Origin: an uncultured Clostridia bacterium
GTDB lineage: Bacteria; Bacillota; Clostridia; TANB77; CAG-508
Direction of reading: 5' to 3'
Assembly (NCBI GenBank): GCA_934122155.1
Contig: CAKOVX010000001.1
Span: forward strand, 124,001 to 188,000
DNA: 64,000 bases
The notes beneath the pieces are model-generated. The model saw nothing but the letters and a program-made list of their open reading frames with translations, ran no database searches and was not told the origin of the DNA. Made by a program: the position numbers and the translations under genes. Shown piece after piece: positions 44,116 to 53,489 of the stretch (position 1 is its first letter; every line of letters begins with the position of its first letter).

Positions 44116-44682
44116 TTATACTCTTTCCATATATTCACCAGTTCTAGTATCTATACGAATAACATCTCCAATATTTACAAACATTGGAACTGAAATTTGA
44201 TATCCATTTTCTAGAGTAGCTGGTTTTCCAGAAGTTGTAGTTGTGTTACCTGCGAAACCTGGTTCTGTATATGTAACTTCTAACTCAACAAACATTGGTG
44301 GTTCTACTGAAAATACATTACCTTTGTATGATAAAATTTTAACATTCATATTTTCTTTTAAGAATTTTAAACTATCACCAAGTTGATCTTTATTAAGTGG
44401 TAATTGTTCATAAGTTTCATTATCCATAAAATAATAAATATCACTATCATTATATAAATATTGCATTTCTCTTTTTTCAATTTGTGCTGCTGCATATTTA
44501 TCTGATGGGTTAAATGTTTTTTCAATAACTGCTCCTGAAATTACGTTTTTTAATTTAGTTCTAACAAAAGCTGAACCCTTTCCTGGTTTTACGTGTTGGA
44601 ATTCAACTACTTTGAATACATTTCCATCCATTTCAAATGTTGTTCCATTTCTAAAATCTCCTGCCATGTATACGTCTGCCAT
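44116..44682 (-). CDS. efp: Elongation factor P
   Basis: 188 aa, typical length. Three-domain EF-P: FRNGTTFEMDGNVFKVVEFQ, HVKPGKGSAFVRTKLKNV with the tip lysine in PGKGS, and the C-terminal GYQISVPMFVNIGDVIRIDT ... TRTGEYMERV. It eases peptide bond formation at polyproline. In the efp-pepP pair usual in Bacillota. Confidence 0.97.
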   Translation of the reverse strand: MADVYMAGDFRNGTTFEMDGNVFKVVEFQHVKPGKGSAFVRTKLKNVISGAVIEKTFNPSDKYAAAQIEKREMQYLYNDSDIYYFMDNETYEQLPLNKDQLGDSLKFLKENMNVKILSYKGNVFSVEPPMFVELEVTYTEPGFAGNTTTTSGKPATLENGYQISVPMFVNIGDVIRIDTRTGEYMERV

Positions 44683-44787
44683 GTTTAATTTCCCCTTTCA
44701 AAATATGTTTATTTCTGTAACTTTATGTTACTTGTTTTTTGTAAAGCCTTTATATTATACACCTTATTGCTACTAAAATCAAGCATT

Positions 44788-45861
44788 TTATTCTGCTTTA
44801 TCTACTATAATATAATTTTTATCCGATTTTGTTAAATTTATGCAACCAGATTTTGTAATTAATGTTGTATCTTCTATTCTAATCCCAAACTCTCCAGGAA
44901 TATATATTCCTGGTTCATTAGTTACAACCATATTTTCTTTAAGCATATTATCGTTTTTAAAACTTATAACTGGTGCTTCGTGAATATCAAGCCCTACGCC
45001 ATGCCCTAAAGCATGTATTAAGCTATATCCATTTAATTTAAAATCGTTTTCAACATTTCTTGCTAAAATTCTAATACTTGCTCCTTCTCTCATGTCATTT
45101 TCTGTTTGTAATTGATTTTTTAGTACTAGATTATATATGCTTTTTACTTTTTCTGGCACGAACCCTGCAAATATAGTTCTTGTCATATCTGAGCAATATC
45201 CTTTATATTTACATCCAAAGTCTATTGTAATTGGATCTCCTACATCTATTTTCCTTTCTGTTGTTATTGCATGTGGTTTTGATGAATTTGGTCCAGATGC
45301 TACAATTGTCTCAAATGCTAGTCCATCTGCTCCATGGTCTAAAAAGTACTTTTCAATTTCAAATGCTACTTGTTTTTCTGTCATCCCTATTTTTATAAAG
45401 TTGAGCAAATGTGAAAAACAGTTATCTGTTAATTCACAAGCTTTTTTTAAAAATTCAATTTCTTGTTCGTCTTTTATCAGCCTTTGTTTTTCAATTATGT
45501 TCTCAGTTTCTTCTAGGTGGTTTGCTTTATATTTTTGCATATAGTTTTTATATGTTGCATATGTAATGTAATTTTCTTCAAAGCCGACATTTTCACAAAA
45601 TGAAAAAAAGTTTTCATAATCGTATTCACTAATATCTGTATAATTGCTTACAATAATTTCGTCATCTATTGTAACAGTTGCTCTTGCTGCCTCTATATAT
45701 CTAGCATCTGTAATATAGTAATTTTCTTTTCGCGTAATAAGCAATACTCCTTCTGCGTCAATCCCTGTCAAATACCTAATATTTGCAGGGTTGGATACAA
45801 TCATTCCTTGTATGTCTAGTCCTCTAAGCTTTTCTCTAAGGCATTTGATTTTTTCATTCAT
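44788..45861 (-). CDS. pepP: Xaa-Pro aminopeptidase (M24B)
   Basis: 357 aa. Creatinase-like N-terminal domain (GMIVSNPANIRYLTGIDAEG) and a pita-bread catalytic domain whose five metal ligands are all seen: TIDFGCKYKGYCSDMTRTI (two Asp), ALGHGVGLDIHE (His), NEPGIYI (Glu) and FGIRIEDT (Glu). It removes N-terminal residues ahead of proline. It lies upstream of efp. Confidence 0.95.
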   Translation of the reverse strand: MNEKIKCLREKLRGLDIQGMIVSNPANIRYLTGIDAEGVLLITRKENYYITDARYIEAARATVTIDDEIIVSNYTDISEYDYENFFSFCENVGFEENYITYATYKNYMQKYKANHLEETENIIEKQRLIKDEQEIEFLKKACELTDNCFSHLLNFIKIGMTEKQVAFEIEKYFLDHGADGLAFETIVASGPNSSKPHAITTERKIDVGDPITIDFGCKYKGYCSDMTRTIFAGFVPEKVKSIYNLVLKNQLQTENDMREGASIRILARNVENDFKLNGYSLIHALGHGVGLDIHEAPVISFKNDNMLKENMVVTNEPGIYIPGEFGIRIEDTTLITKSGCINLTKSDKNYIIVDKAE

Positions 45862-45885
45862 AAAACTCCACCTACTTTCTTCACT

Positions 45886-46638
45886 TTAAATTTTTCCTTT
45901 AAAAGTTCCTAAAGTAAATATTTTTAATACTATGGCTAACAGTAAATCAAATGGTGTAAATATAACAATAAATGTACTTGCTACAATAAATGGTCCAAAT
46001 GGAATATATTCACCTGTTCCTTTTTTCTTTGTTATTAATATTCCAATACTTATAATTGCTGCTAATAAAAACGATATTACTGAAACAATTGCAGTGCTAG
46101 GCCATCCTAAAAATAGCCCAAGTGCTCCCATTAGCTTAACATCTCCAAATCCCATTGCTTCTTTCCCAGCAATTAAACCTCCTATTATAGTAATTAATAA
46201 AAAGATTCCACCACCAATAAGCATTCCTAGCAAATTGTTTATAAATATATTCATGCCAAGTCCTGTGTCTATTATTACAGATAAAAATGTAAAACCTAGT
46301 CCTGCTTCAAACATTGTTAGTGTTAGTCTATTAGGTATAATTTGAAATTTATAGTCTATAACAAATGCTATTAAAAGCATTGGTGTTAGCACTAAGTATT
46401 TAAACAAGTTAATGCTTACTCCCAATGAATACACTAGCCCTAAAAACATAATTACTGTTATTGTAATTAATATATAGTTTGGTTTGAAATTTTTAAAGTA
46501 TTCTGTAAATATCTCCTTTGAAAAAACTTTTTTATACTCTGGTAGTCTTTTATTACACCAATCTATAAACTGTCCTACTATTATTCCTATTAACCCTATA
46601 ATTACATATACTAATATATGTGTGTCATTTATGTACAT
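45886..46638 (-). CDS. Prepilin peptidase (A24)
   Basis: 250 aa with seven to eight hydrophobic helices. The two aspartates appear in FVIDYKFQIIPNRLTL and in the GxGD motif of AMGFGDVKLMGALGLFLGWP. The cytosolic cysteine pairs of the bifunctional methylase form are missing (DWCNKRLPEYKKVF has one Cys), as in other Gram-positive short forms. It would cut the GITLI-type prepilin leaders of the three proteins at 54.5-59.8 kb. It precedes pepP. Confidence 0.92.
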   Translation of the reverse strand: MYINDTHILVYVIIGLIGIIVGQFIDWCNKRLPEYKKVFSKEIFTEYFKNFKPNYILITITVIMFLGLVYSLGVSINLFKYLVLTPMLLIAFVIDYKFQIIPNRLTLTMFEAGLGFTFLSVIIDTGLGMNIFINNLLGMLIGGGIFLLITIIGGLIAGKEAMGFGDVKLMGALGLFLGWPSTAIVSVISFLLAAIISIGILITKKKGTGEYIPFGPFIVASTFIVIFTPFDLLLAIVLKIFTLGTFKGKI

Positions 46639-46639
46639 T

Positions 46640-47146
46640 TTATTTTCTCCTTTGTTCTTTTTGGCTTAAATATTTTTGTATAATTTTATTTTCAATTGGC
46701 CTTTTTATTCTTGTGGCCCATATGTCTTTTTCATCAATTGGTTTTACTAATATTGGGAACATTTTAGCTCTATTAGCTCCAATTACATCTGTAAAAATTT
46801 GATCTCCAACTACCGCTATTTGTTCACTTGGTAATTCCATATTTTTCTTTGCTTTATTTAGTCCACTCTTTAGTGGCTTTTTTGCAAAATATGTATATGG
46901 AATATTTAATTTTTTTGCAGTATTTTCAACCTTTTCTTTATGGTTGGAATTTGAAACAATATATAACTTTATATTATTTTGTTTTAAATTTTCTGCCCAT
47001 TCTTTTATTCCTTCTGGCATTTTTTTGTTAAAGTCTATTAGCGTATTATCTACATCTAATATTAGCCCATTTATATTATTTTGCTCTAACATTTCAAGCG
47101 TTATTTCTTTTACATTGTTTAAGTATAGTTTTGGATATAAAATCAT
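46640..47146 (-). CDS. YqeG-family HAD phosphatase
   Basis: 168 aa. HAD motif I in GLILDVDNTLIDFNK, motif II in YIVSNSNHKEKVENTA, motif III Lys in LNKAKKNMEL and VVGDQIFTDVIGANR. The family (IIIA, related to phosphatidylglycerophosphatase Gep4) acts on phosphate monoesters, possibly PGP. It overlaps no neighbour; 2 bp from the prepilin peptidase start. Confidence 0.92.
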   Translation of the reverse strand: MILYPKLYLNNVKEITLEMLEQNNINGLILDVDNTLIDFNKKMPEGIKEWAENLKQNNIKLYIVSNSNHKEKVENTAKKLNIPYTYFAKKPLKSGLNKAKKNMELPSEQIAVVGDQIFTDVIGANRAKMFPILVKPIDEKDIWATRIKRPIENKIIQKYLSQKEQRRK

Positions 47147-47254
47147 TTTGCCTCCAATAATTAGCTATTTTTTCATTTACAATATTATCAATATGCTTTC
47201 CATTTGTCAATATGTATAATGGCAAAATTTAATTTAGCAAGACTCTTCACATAT

Positions 47255-47317
47255 ACAGAAAAATTGGCACGTTTTAATTAGTTAAACTAAAAATTAAAAA
47301 CGTGCCAATCTTCTGTC
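47255..47317. terminator. Long bidirectional terminator
   Basis: Core stem ATTGGCACGTTTTAATT against AAATTAAAAACGTGCCAAT, extended by ACAGAA/TTCTGT. It ends the sleB-like gene (minus strand) 13 bp past its stop. Confidence 0.85.
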
Positions 47318-47329
47318 TTCACTGGCATT

Positions 47330-48016
47330 TTATTTGCAAAATCTGTGGTTTCCAATTGTTACAGTCATTGGTCTTGACCATATCCATTTGTTTGTAGCTG
47401 TATTAGGGTTAAAATAATAAATTGCTCCATAGCTTGGGTCCCAACCATTTAAAGCATCTTGTGCTGCTTTTTTTGAAGTCGAGTCTGGCGACATATTTAT
47501 TTGCCCATCTGATACTGCATCAAATGCTCCTTTTTGATAAATAACACCTGCTACCGTATTTGGAAATGAGCTACTCTTAACACGATTTAATACAACTGCC
47601 GCAACTGCAACCTTTCCTGTATATGGCTCTCCTCTTGCTTCTCCATGTACTAATCTAGCTAATAAATCTAAGTTGCTTGAATAACTTGAGCTTGAATTGC
47701 TATTTGATGAATTATATATTCCCATTGCTGCTAATGTATTCTTTCCGGCAATTCCATCAGCAGTTAGGCCATTTTTTGATTGAAACCATTTTACAGCCTT
47801 TTGTGTTTTGGTTCCATATATTCCGTCTACACTTCCATTATAATATCCCCATCTTTTTAATTTTGTCTGTATTTGCTTTACTTCATCTCCTCTAGAGCCA
47901 TATTTTGACAATGCCTCTACTTCGCTATTTCTAAAAAATACGTTATATGAAACAAATACAGTAAATACTAATATAATCGCTACTATTGAAATTATAGCCT
48001 TTTTATTTTTTAACAT
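47330..48016 (-). CDS. sleB: SleB-like cell wall hydrolase with peptidoglycan-binding domain
   Basis: 228 aa from ATG 48016 (AGGTG upstream); the frame reaches 48058, inside the fhs terminator. A signal anchor (KKAIISIVAIILVFTVFVSY) is followed by a PG-binding repeat (GSRGDEVKQIQTKLKRWGYY, VDGIYGTKTQKAVKWFQSKN) and the SleB/CwlJ hydrolase_2 domain (LVHGEARGEPYTGKVAVAAV, VLNRVKSSSFPN). It cuts spore cortex during germination, which implies a spore former. Confidence 0.92.
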   Translation of the reverse strand: MLKNKKAIISIVAIILVFTVFVSYNVFFRNSEVEALSKYGSRGDEVKQIQTKLKRWGYYNGSVDGIYGTKTQKAVKWFQSKNGLTADGIAGKNTLAAMGIYNSSNSNSSSSYSSNLDLLARLVHGEARGEPYTGKVAVAAVVLNRVKSSSFPNTVAGVIYQKGAFDAVSDGQINMSPDSTSKKAAQDALNGWDPSYGAIYYFNPNTATNKWIWSRPMTVTIGNHRFCK

Positions 48017-48017
48017 A

Positions 48018-48066
48018 AAAACACCTACTTTGGTAAAATTTATTATTATTTTAACCAAACTAGGTG
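48018..48066 (-). terminator. Terminator after fhs
   Basis: AAACACCTA...GGT and ACC...TAGGTGTTT form a long interrupted stem (CACCTActTTGGT against ACCAaacTAGGTG). It sits directly past the fhs stop and ahead of the sleB-like gene. Confidence 0.75.
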
Positions 48067-48083
48067 TTTATATACACTAAACT

Positions 48084-49745
48084 TTAGAATATTCCAATAA
48101 TGTTACCATTTTCGTCTAAGTCTATGTTCTCTGCTGATGGAATTCTAGGCAAACCAGGCATTGTCATAATTTTGCCTGTTAATACAACAATAAACTCTGC
48201 TCCTGCTCTTAATACTACATCTTGTACATGTATATTAAAAGGTTCTTTGCATTCTAAATTTTTAGGATCATCTGAGAAAGAATATTGTGTTTTTGCAATA
48301 CATACTGGTAGACCTGCATAACCTAAATTTTCAATTTCTTTAATATGTAATTTTGCTTCATCTGTAAATTCTACATCTTCTGCTCCATACACTTTTTGTG
48401 CTACTGCTTTGATTTTTTCTTCTATTGATTCATTTAGTTCATATGCAAATTTAAAGTTTGAAGGTTTTTCTGTTAAGTTTACAATTTTTTCTGCTAAGTC
48501 TTCTGCTCCTTCTCCGCCTTTTTCCCAGCTCTCAACTAAGCTTAAGTCAATGCCTTTTTCTTGCAATTTGTCTTGTAAAAATTTAATTTCTGCTTCAGTA
48601 TCATGTGTATATTTATTTATTGCTACTATAACATTTAAGCCATAGCGATTTTTTAAATTATCTACATGTCTTTCTAGGTTTTCAAATCCTTTTGATAAAT
48701 ACTCAATGCTCTCATTTTTTATTTTTTCTTTTGGCATTCCACCATGATATTTTAATGCTTTAATTGTTGCTACACATACTACTGCATCAGGTTTTATGTT
48801 TGCTTTTCTACATTTTATGTCTAAGAATTTTTCTGCTCCTAAGTCTGCTCCAAAACCTGCCTCTGTAACAACATAATCTCCTAATTTCAAAGCCAATTTA
48901 GTTGCAATTACACTATTACAGCCATGTGCAATATTAGCAAAAGGTCCACCATGAACTATTGCTGGAGTTTGCTCTAGACTTTGTACTAAATTTGGGTTTA
49001 TTGCATCTTTTAATAATACTGTCATAGCTCCATCTGCTTTTAAATCTTTTGCTGTTATTGGTTTATTTTCTTTAGTATAACCAACTACAATATTTCCAAT
49101 CCTTCTTTTCAAATCTTTTATATCTGTTGCTAAACAAAAAATTGCCATTATTTCAGATGCAACAGAAATATCAAACCCGTCCATTCTTGGTACTATATTT
49201 TTTTCTTGTGATAACCCTGTATTTACAACTCTTAACTGTCTATCATTTAAGTCTACACACCTTTTCCATACAACTCTATCAAAGCCCAATTCATTACCAA
49301 AATATATATGGTTATCTATCATTGCCGATAATAGATTATTTGCAGATGTAATTGCATGTATATCACCTGTAAAATGCAAGTTTATATCTTCCATAGGAGC
49401 AATTTGGCTATGTCCTCCTCCTGTTGCACCACCTTTTATTCCAAATACTGGTCCAAGAGATGGTTCTCGTAATGCAAGTACTGCATTTTTGCCTATTCTT
49501 CTTAGTCCATCTGCCAAACCTATTGCCATAGTTGTTTTTCCTTCACCTAATGGAGTAGGGTTTATAGCTGTTACTAAAATTAATTTTCCATCTTTTTTAT
49601 CTTTTAACTCTTGATATACTTCTGGTAGAATTTTTGCTTTGTATTTTCCGTATTGTTCTAAATAATCTTCACTTATTTTCAAGTCTTCTACTATTTTTGA
49701 TATTTTTTCTAATCTTGTGTTTCTTGCAATTTCAATATCTTCCAT
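48084..49745 (-). CDS. fhs: Formate-tetrahydrofolate ligase
   Basis: 553 aa, full length. P-loop AINPTPLGEGKTTMAIGLAD, REPSLGPVFGIKGGATGGGH, MDGFDISVASEIMAIFCLA, the HGGPFANIAHGCNSVIAT block and a C-terminal VLTGKIMTMPGLPRIPSA are diagnostic. It makes 10-formyl-THF from formate with ATP, feeding purine synthesis or the acetyl-CoA path. Confidence 0.98.
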   Translation of the reverse strand: MEDIEIARNTRLEKISKIVEDLKISEDYLEQYGKYKAKILPEVYQELKDKKDGKLILVTAINPTPLGEGKTTMAIGLADGLRRIGKNAVLALREPSLGPVFGIKGGATGGGHSQIAPMEDINLHFTGDIHAITSANNLLSAMIDNHIYFGNELGFDRVVWKRCVDLNDRQLRVVNTGLSQEKNIVPRMDGFDISVASEIMAIFCLATDIKDLKRRIGNIVVGYTKENKPITAKDLKADGAMTVLLKDAINPNLVQSLEQTPAIVHGGPFANIAHGCNSVIATKLALKLGDYVVTEAGFGADLGAEKFLDIKCRKANIKPDAVVCVATIKALKYHGGMPKEKIKNESIEYLSKGFENLERHVDNLKNRYGLNVIVAINKYTHDTEAEIKFLQDKLQEKGIDLSLVESWEKGGEGAEDLAEKIVNLTEKPSNFKFAYELNESIEEKIKAVAQKVYGAEDVEFTDEAKLHIKEIENLGYAGLPVCIAKTQYSFSDDPKNLECKEPFNIHVQDVVLRAGAEFIVVLTGKIMTMPGLPRIPSAENIDLDENGNIIGIF

Positions 49746-49789
49746 TTGTAATCTCCTTTTTTATCTAAATTTTAAGTAATTACTAACAT

Positions 49790-50224
49790 TTAAAACAGTA
49801 ACCCCACTGCAACACCAATAGCTGCTCCAACAATAACTTGAACTGGTGTATGTCCTAACACTTCAACCAATCTTTCAGATACCTGTAATCCTGTTAGCCC
49901 TGGTGTCTCAACAATTTTGTTCAATAATTTTGCTTGTTTTCCTGCTGCTCTTCTAACACCTGCTGCATCATACATTACAATAAATGCAAAAATTAGTGAC
50001 ACAGCAAATAAAGGTGAGTTAATTCCTAAATTCTTTCCTATCATAGTCGTTAAAGAAACCACTACTCCAGAATGAGAACTTGGCATTCCACCTGCTTGCA
50101 TTAATTTTTTAAAGTTAAATTTTCTACTTTTTATTAAATCATAAATAAACTTAAATAGTTGTATTCCAAACCATACTAAAAATGGAACTATTATATATTT
50201 GTAATCTTCAAAACTCCCCTTCAT
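49790..50224 (-). CDS. DUF212/YuiD-type membrane protein (PAP2-like)
   Basis: 144 aa with three to four hydrophobic segments. AGGMPSSHSGVVVSLTTMIG resembles the PAP2 phosphatase SxxxH motif; VMYDAAGVRRAAGKQAKLLN and LGHTPVQVIVGAAIGVAVG complete the family. An acid-phosphatase/VPR-related membrane protein, perhaps acting on a lipid phosphate. It is 3 bp past xseB. Confidence 0.85.
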   Translation of the reverse strand: MKGSFEDYKYIIVPFLVWFGIQLFKFIYDLIKSRKFNFKKLMQAGGMPSSHSGVVVSLTTMIGKNLGINSPLFAVSLIFAFIVMYDAAGVRRAAGKQAKLLNKIVETPGLTGLQVSERLVEVLGHTPVQVIVGAAIGVAVGLLF

Positions 50225-50227
50225 TTT

Positions 50228-50458
50228 TTATTCCTCTTCTTGCACAAAATTTTCTTCTTTTATATTGTCTTCATCTTTCAATAAAATAGTGATTCTTTTT
50301 TCAGCATTTTCTAAAATGTCGCTACACTCTTTTGAAATTTTCATTCCTTCTTCAAATTTTGCAACAGCTTCTTCTAATTTTAAATCTTCATTTTCTAATT
50401 CTGTTGCTATTTTTTCAAGTTTATTCATTGCTTCTTCAAAGTCTAAATCTTCTTTCAT
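50228..50458 (-). CDS. xseB: Exodeoxyribonuclease VII small subunit
   Basis: 76 aa from ATG 50458 (AAGGGG ahead). DLDFEEAMNKLEKIATELEN and LEEAVAKFEEGMKISKECSD are the XseB pattern. Small helical partner of XseA in ssDNA degradation. The longer frame to 50488 overlaps the previous gene and lacks a ribosome site. Confidence 0.95.
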   Translation of the reverse strand: MKEDLDFEEAMNKLEKIATELENEDLKLEEAVAKFEEGMKISKECSDILENAEKRITILLKDEDNIKEENFVQEEE

Positions 50459-50477
50459 GTTTTTCCCCTTGTCAATT

Positions 50478-50966
50478 TTATTTTTCATTTACAATTTCTG
50501 TATTAACATCTACTATGTAGCCAGTTATTAATTTAGTTGATTTTGTATCATATACAGTTACTAAATACTTGCCATTATTTTGTATGCTTATATTAAACAA
50601 AACATCTTTGTCATTGCCCCATTCATCAATCCATTTTTCTTTTGCTAATTCTAGGGCCTTTTTTTCCTTTGTTGTCATTTGCTCTGTATCTTCCTGTTTA
50701 TCACTTTTTTGATCTTGTTTGTTTTCATTGTTTTCTACTTTATTTGCTTCTGTATTTGTAACTGTATTTTCGTTTGCATTTGTAGACTTATTTTCTTCAT
50801 TTAGCATTTCATCTAACCCAGTAGTAGAATTTATATTGTTTTTTACTATAACATTATCAGACAAAATTGGTTTTGATTTAAGTCTTTGATAAGTAACACA
50901 TACCAAAGAAAACAGCATAATTACAGTAACTATTGCAATTAAAATATTTCTATCTACTTTATTCAT
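50478..50966 (-). CDS. Membrane-anchored protein of unknown family, in the xse/nus cluster
   Basis: 162 aa from ATG 50966 (AAGGAG 8 nt upstream; an earlier ATG is too close). One signal anchor (NILIAIVTVIMLFSLVCVTY), a low-complexity Asn/Glu/Lys/Gln spacer (ENTVTNTEANKVENNENKQD) and a C-terminal folded part (ALELAKEKWIDEWGNDKDVL, GKYLVTVYDTKSTKLITGYI). The C-terminal pattern looks a little like PepSY-type domains but I cannot assign it. It lies between xseA and xseB. Confidence 0.6.
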   Translation of the reverse strand: MNKVDRNILIAIVTVIMLFSLVCVTYQRLKSKPILSDNVIVKNNINSTTGLDEMLNEENKSTNANENTVTNTEANKVENNENKQDQKSDKQEDTEQMTTKEKKALELAKEKWIDEWGNDKDVLFNISIQNNGKYLVTVYDTKSTKLITGYIVDVNTEIVNEK

Positions 50967-50978
50967 ACACATTTCTCC

Positions 50979-52172
50979 TTAAATAATAACTTTTGCTTTT
51001 GTTTCTCCATCTTTCATTTTAATAGAAATTTCATCATCTTTACTTAATTGAGTTACACTTTTTACTATTGTTCCATTTTTTGATATAATTCCATATCCTC
51101 TAGCTAATGTTTTTAGTGGACTCAAAGAATCTAGTTTTAATATTAGCTCTTTAGCTTTAGATTTTTTAAATTGTAGTATTCTTGTTACACTATGTTCAAT
51201 TGACTTTACCTTAATATCAATTAACATATATTTTTCATTAATTCTTTGCTGTGCTCCTGTAAATGCTTTATTATTCATGCACTTTTCGTAGCGTAACCTC
51301 ATTAATTGAATTTTGCGTAATAAAGCTTGCTTATACCTATTTTGATAGTTCTTTAACTTTAAAGTCACATCTTCAATATTGGCTACTGCAAGCTCTGCCG
51401 CTGCTGATGGAGTAGGTGCCCTTAGATCTGCTACAAAGTCTGCTATTGTAAAGTCTGTTTCGTGACCAACAGCTGAAATTATTGGAAGTTCTGAGTTGTA
51501 TATAGCTCTTGCTACAACTTCTTCATTAAATGGCCACAAATCTTCTAGTGAGCCACCACCTCTTGCTATAATAAGTACATCTGCCAAATTGTGCTTATTC
51601 ATAAATTCAATTCCTTCAGCTATCTTTTTTCCTGCTCCCTCTCCTTGAACCGGAACTGGAAATAACCTTATATGCACATTTGGATTTCTTCTAGTAGATA
51701 CATTTATAATATCTCTAATTACTGCTCCAGTATTTGAAGTAAGTACTCCAATTGTTTTTGGCATCATAGGTATTTTCTTTTTATGTTCTTGAGCAAATAG
51801 TCCTTCTTTTTCTAAGTTTTCTTTTAGTTTTTCATATTCAGCTCTCAAGTCTCCAAGTTTTCCAACTTGTTTCATTGCTTTTGCATATAGCTGATATGTT
51901 CCATCTCTTTCAAAAACAGAAACACTCCCTAAAACTATTACTTTCATTCCATCTTGTGGCTCAAAATCTAAATGTCCTGTATAAGTTTTAAACATAATTG
52001 ATTTTATTAATGACTTTTCATCTTTTAAAGTAAAATACATATGCCCTGTATAGTGATTTTTAAAGTTTGAAATTTCTCCCTCCACTAGTACATTTGCAAA
52101 GTATTCATCTTCTTCAAATTTTTCTTTTACATATTTATTTAACTGACTTACAGTAATTGGGTTATATGTCAT
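50979..52172 (-). CDS. xseA: Exodeoxyribonuclease VII large subunit
   Basis: 397 aa. N-terminal OB fold (LVEGEISNFKNHYTGHMYFT), catalytic region GVLTSNTGAVIRDIINVSTR, ARGGGSLEDLWPFNEEVVAR and SAVGHETDFTIADFVADLRA PTPSAAAE. Degrades ssDNA into oligonucleotides in repair. 2 bp after nusB. Confidence 0.97.
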   Translation of the reverse strand: MTYNPITVSQLNKYVKEKFEEDEYFANVLVEGEISNFKNHYTGHMYFTLKDEKSLIKSIMFKTYTGHLDFEPQDGMKVIVLGSVSVFERDGTYQLYAKAMKQVGKLGDLRAEYEKLKENLEKEGLFAQEHKKKIPMMPKTIGVLTSNTGAVIRDIINVSTRRNPNVHIRLFPVPVQGEGAGKKIAEGIEFMNKHNLADVLIIARGGGSLEDLWPFNEEVVARAIYNSELPIISAVGHETDFTIADFVADLRAPTPSAAAELAVANIEDVTLKLKNYQNRYKQALLRKIQLMRLRYEKCMNNKAFTGAQQRINEKYMLIDIKVKSIEHSVTRILQFKKSKAKELILKLDSLSPLKTLARGYGIISKNGTIVKSVTQLSKDDEISIKMKDGETKAKVII

Positions 52173-52174
52173 AT

Positions 52175-52603
52175 TTACTCCTCATCTGTTATTCCTTCTT
52201 GTTTAATTATATTAGCCAATACTCCATTTATAAAAGCTGAAGAATTATCATCTCCATATTTTTTAGCTATTTCTACCGCTTCATTTACAACTACTTTGTA
52301 TGGCAATTTAGTGTAAATAATTTCATATGTAGCAAGTTTTAATATTGTAACATTTACCTTTGATAATCTGTCAATACTCCATTTTTCTTTTAAGTTTTGA
52401 GATATTAATTTTAATATTTTTTCTTCGTTTTTATTTATTCCATTTACTGTTTCAACTATATATTCTTTTACCTTTGGTTGACTAATGTTTTGCTCTGTTA
52501 AAAATATTTCAATTTGTTCATTATATTCTTCTTGCTTTACTTTTTGAATTTCTAAGCTATATAATAATTCAAATGCAAGTTCTCTTGTTTCAGTTCTAGT
52601 CAT
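52175..52603 (-). CDS. nusB: Transcription antitermination factor NusB
   Basis: 142 aa. RELAFELLYSLEIQKVKQEE, KWSIDRLSKVNVTILKLATY and VVNEAVEIAKKYGDDNSSAF with INGVLANI are the NusB fold. Works with NusE and boxA in rRNA transcription. Follows the Asp23 cluster, as in many Clostridia. Confidence 0.96.
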   Translation of the reverse strand: MTRTETRELAFELLYSLEIQKVKQEEYNEQIEIFLTEQNISQPKVKEYIVETVNGINKNEEKILKLISQNLKEKWSIDRLSKVNVTILKLATYEIIYTKLPYKVVVNEAVEIAKKYGDDNSSAFINGVLANIIKQEGITDEE

Positions 52604-52621
52604 TTATTTTGTTACTCCCTT

Positions 52622-52837
52622 TTATAACTTATCTATAAAATTTTTTGTCTTTTCTTTTACATTATCTTTATTTTTTTGAATGTAATTTCCTGCCCATATA
52701 CATACAATTATTAAAGCTATTGTAAATAATACTTTATATAAATTTGTACAAAACAAAATTATTGATAAAGCAATTCCTATTAGTCCACCTAAAATGCTTC
52801 CTCCATATTTCTCACAAAATATTTTAAAACTATCCAT
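52622..52837 (-). CDS. DUF2273 small membrane protein
   Basis: 71 aa with two helices (GGSILGGLIGIALSIILFCT and VLFTIALIIVCIWAGNYIQK) and a basic tail. DUF2273 proteins stand with amaP and asp23 and are thought to help anchor Asp23 at the membrane. Same order here. Confidence 0.88.
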   Translation of the reverse strand: MDSFKIFCEKYGGSILGGLIGIALSIILFCTNLYKVLFTIALIIVCIWAGNYIQKNKDNVKEKTKNFIDKL

Positions 52838-52856
52838 TTAAGTTGCTCCTTTCGTT

Positions 52857-53414
52857 TTACCCTTGGTTAACTTGCTTTGCATGTTCAATATCTTTTATTT
52901 TAATATTAACCTCTTTAACCTCTAGGTCTGATGTCTTTTTAATTGTACTTTTTATTTTAGTTTGTAAGTTTGTTGATAATTCTTTTATAATTGCATTTTC
53001 TTTTACACTTAAATTTACAAATACTGTTACATTATTTTCTTTATCTAATTCTACTCTTGTTGTAACATTTTCAGCACTATCAAAACCTTTTACCACACTA
53101 TTTACTAAATTTTCTATTGTGTCTTTAGTAATTAAAAGTTTACCATCTGAGTTTTCTAATAATATTCCATTTTTATAGTCCATTTCTTGCTTTGAACTTG
53201 AATCAAAGAATATACATTTAATTGCTAATAGTATAAACAATACGCTTAATGTCAATATAATATTAGAGCTAACTTGGTTGTTAATTGCTGCAATTACTAT
53301 TGAATGTATTAGTTCTATGTCTAGCCATCCAAAAATAGTTAAGCAAGATATTATTGCTAATATAAGTATTAAACTTGAAAAAACAGCTAGTCCTATTCTA
53401 TCTAAAATCTTCAT
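52857..53414 (-). CDS. amaP: Alkaline shock response membrane anchor protein AmaP
   Basis: 185 aa from ATG 53414; the longer frame starts at a TTG inside the ribosome site. Two N-terminal helices (IGLAVFSSLILILAIISCLT and IILTLSVLFILLAIKCIFFD) are followed by an Asp23-like domain (GKLLITKDTIENLVNSVVKG, NNVTVFVNLSVKENAIIKEL). It binds Asp23 at the membrane. Confidence 0.9.
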   Translation of the reverse strand: MKILDRIGLAVFSSLILILAIISCLTIFGWLDIELIHSIVIAAINNQVSSNIILTLSVLFILLAIKCIFFDSSSKQEMDYKNGILLENSDGKLLITKDTIENLVNSVVKGFDSAENVTTRVELDKENNVTVFVNLSVKENAIIKELSTNLQTKIKSTIKKTSDLEVKEVNIKIKDIEHAKQVNQG

Positions 53415-53443
53415 ATTTTGTTTCTTCCTCTCCTTCAAATTTC

Positions 53444-53479
53444 AAGTTAGGCACAATAAAATTTTACTGTGCCTAACTT
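53444..53479 (-). terminator. Hairpin between asp23 and amaP
   Basis: AAGTTAGGCACA and TGTGCCTAACTT form a 12-bp stem. It probably lowers read-through so that Asp23 is made in excess over its anchor. Confidence 0.8.
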
Positions 53480-53489
53480 TTATTTTATA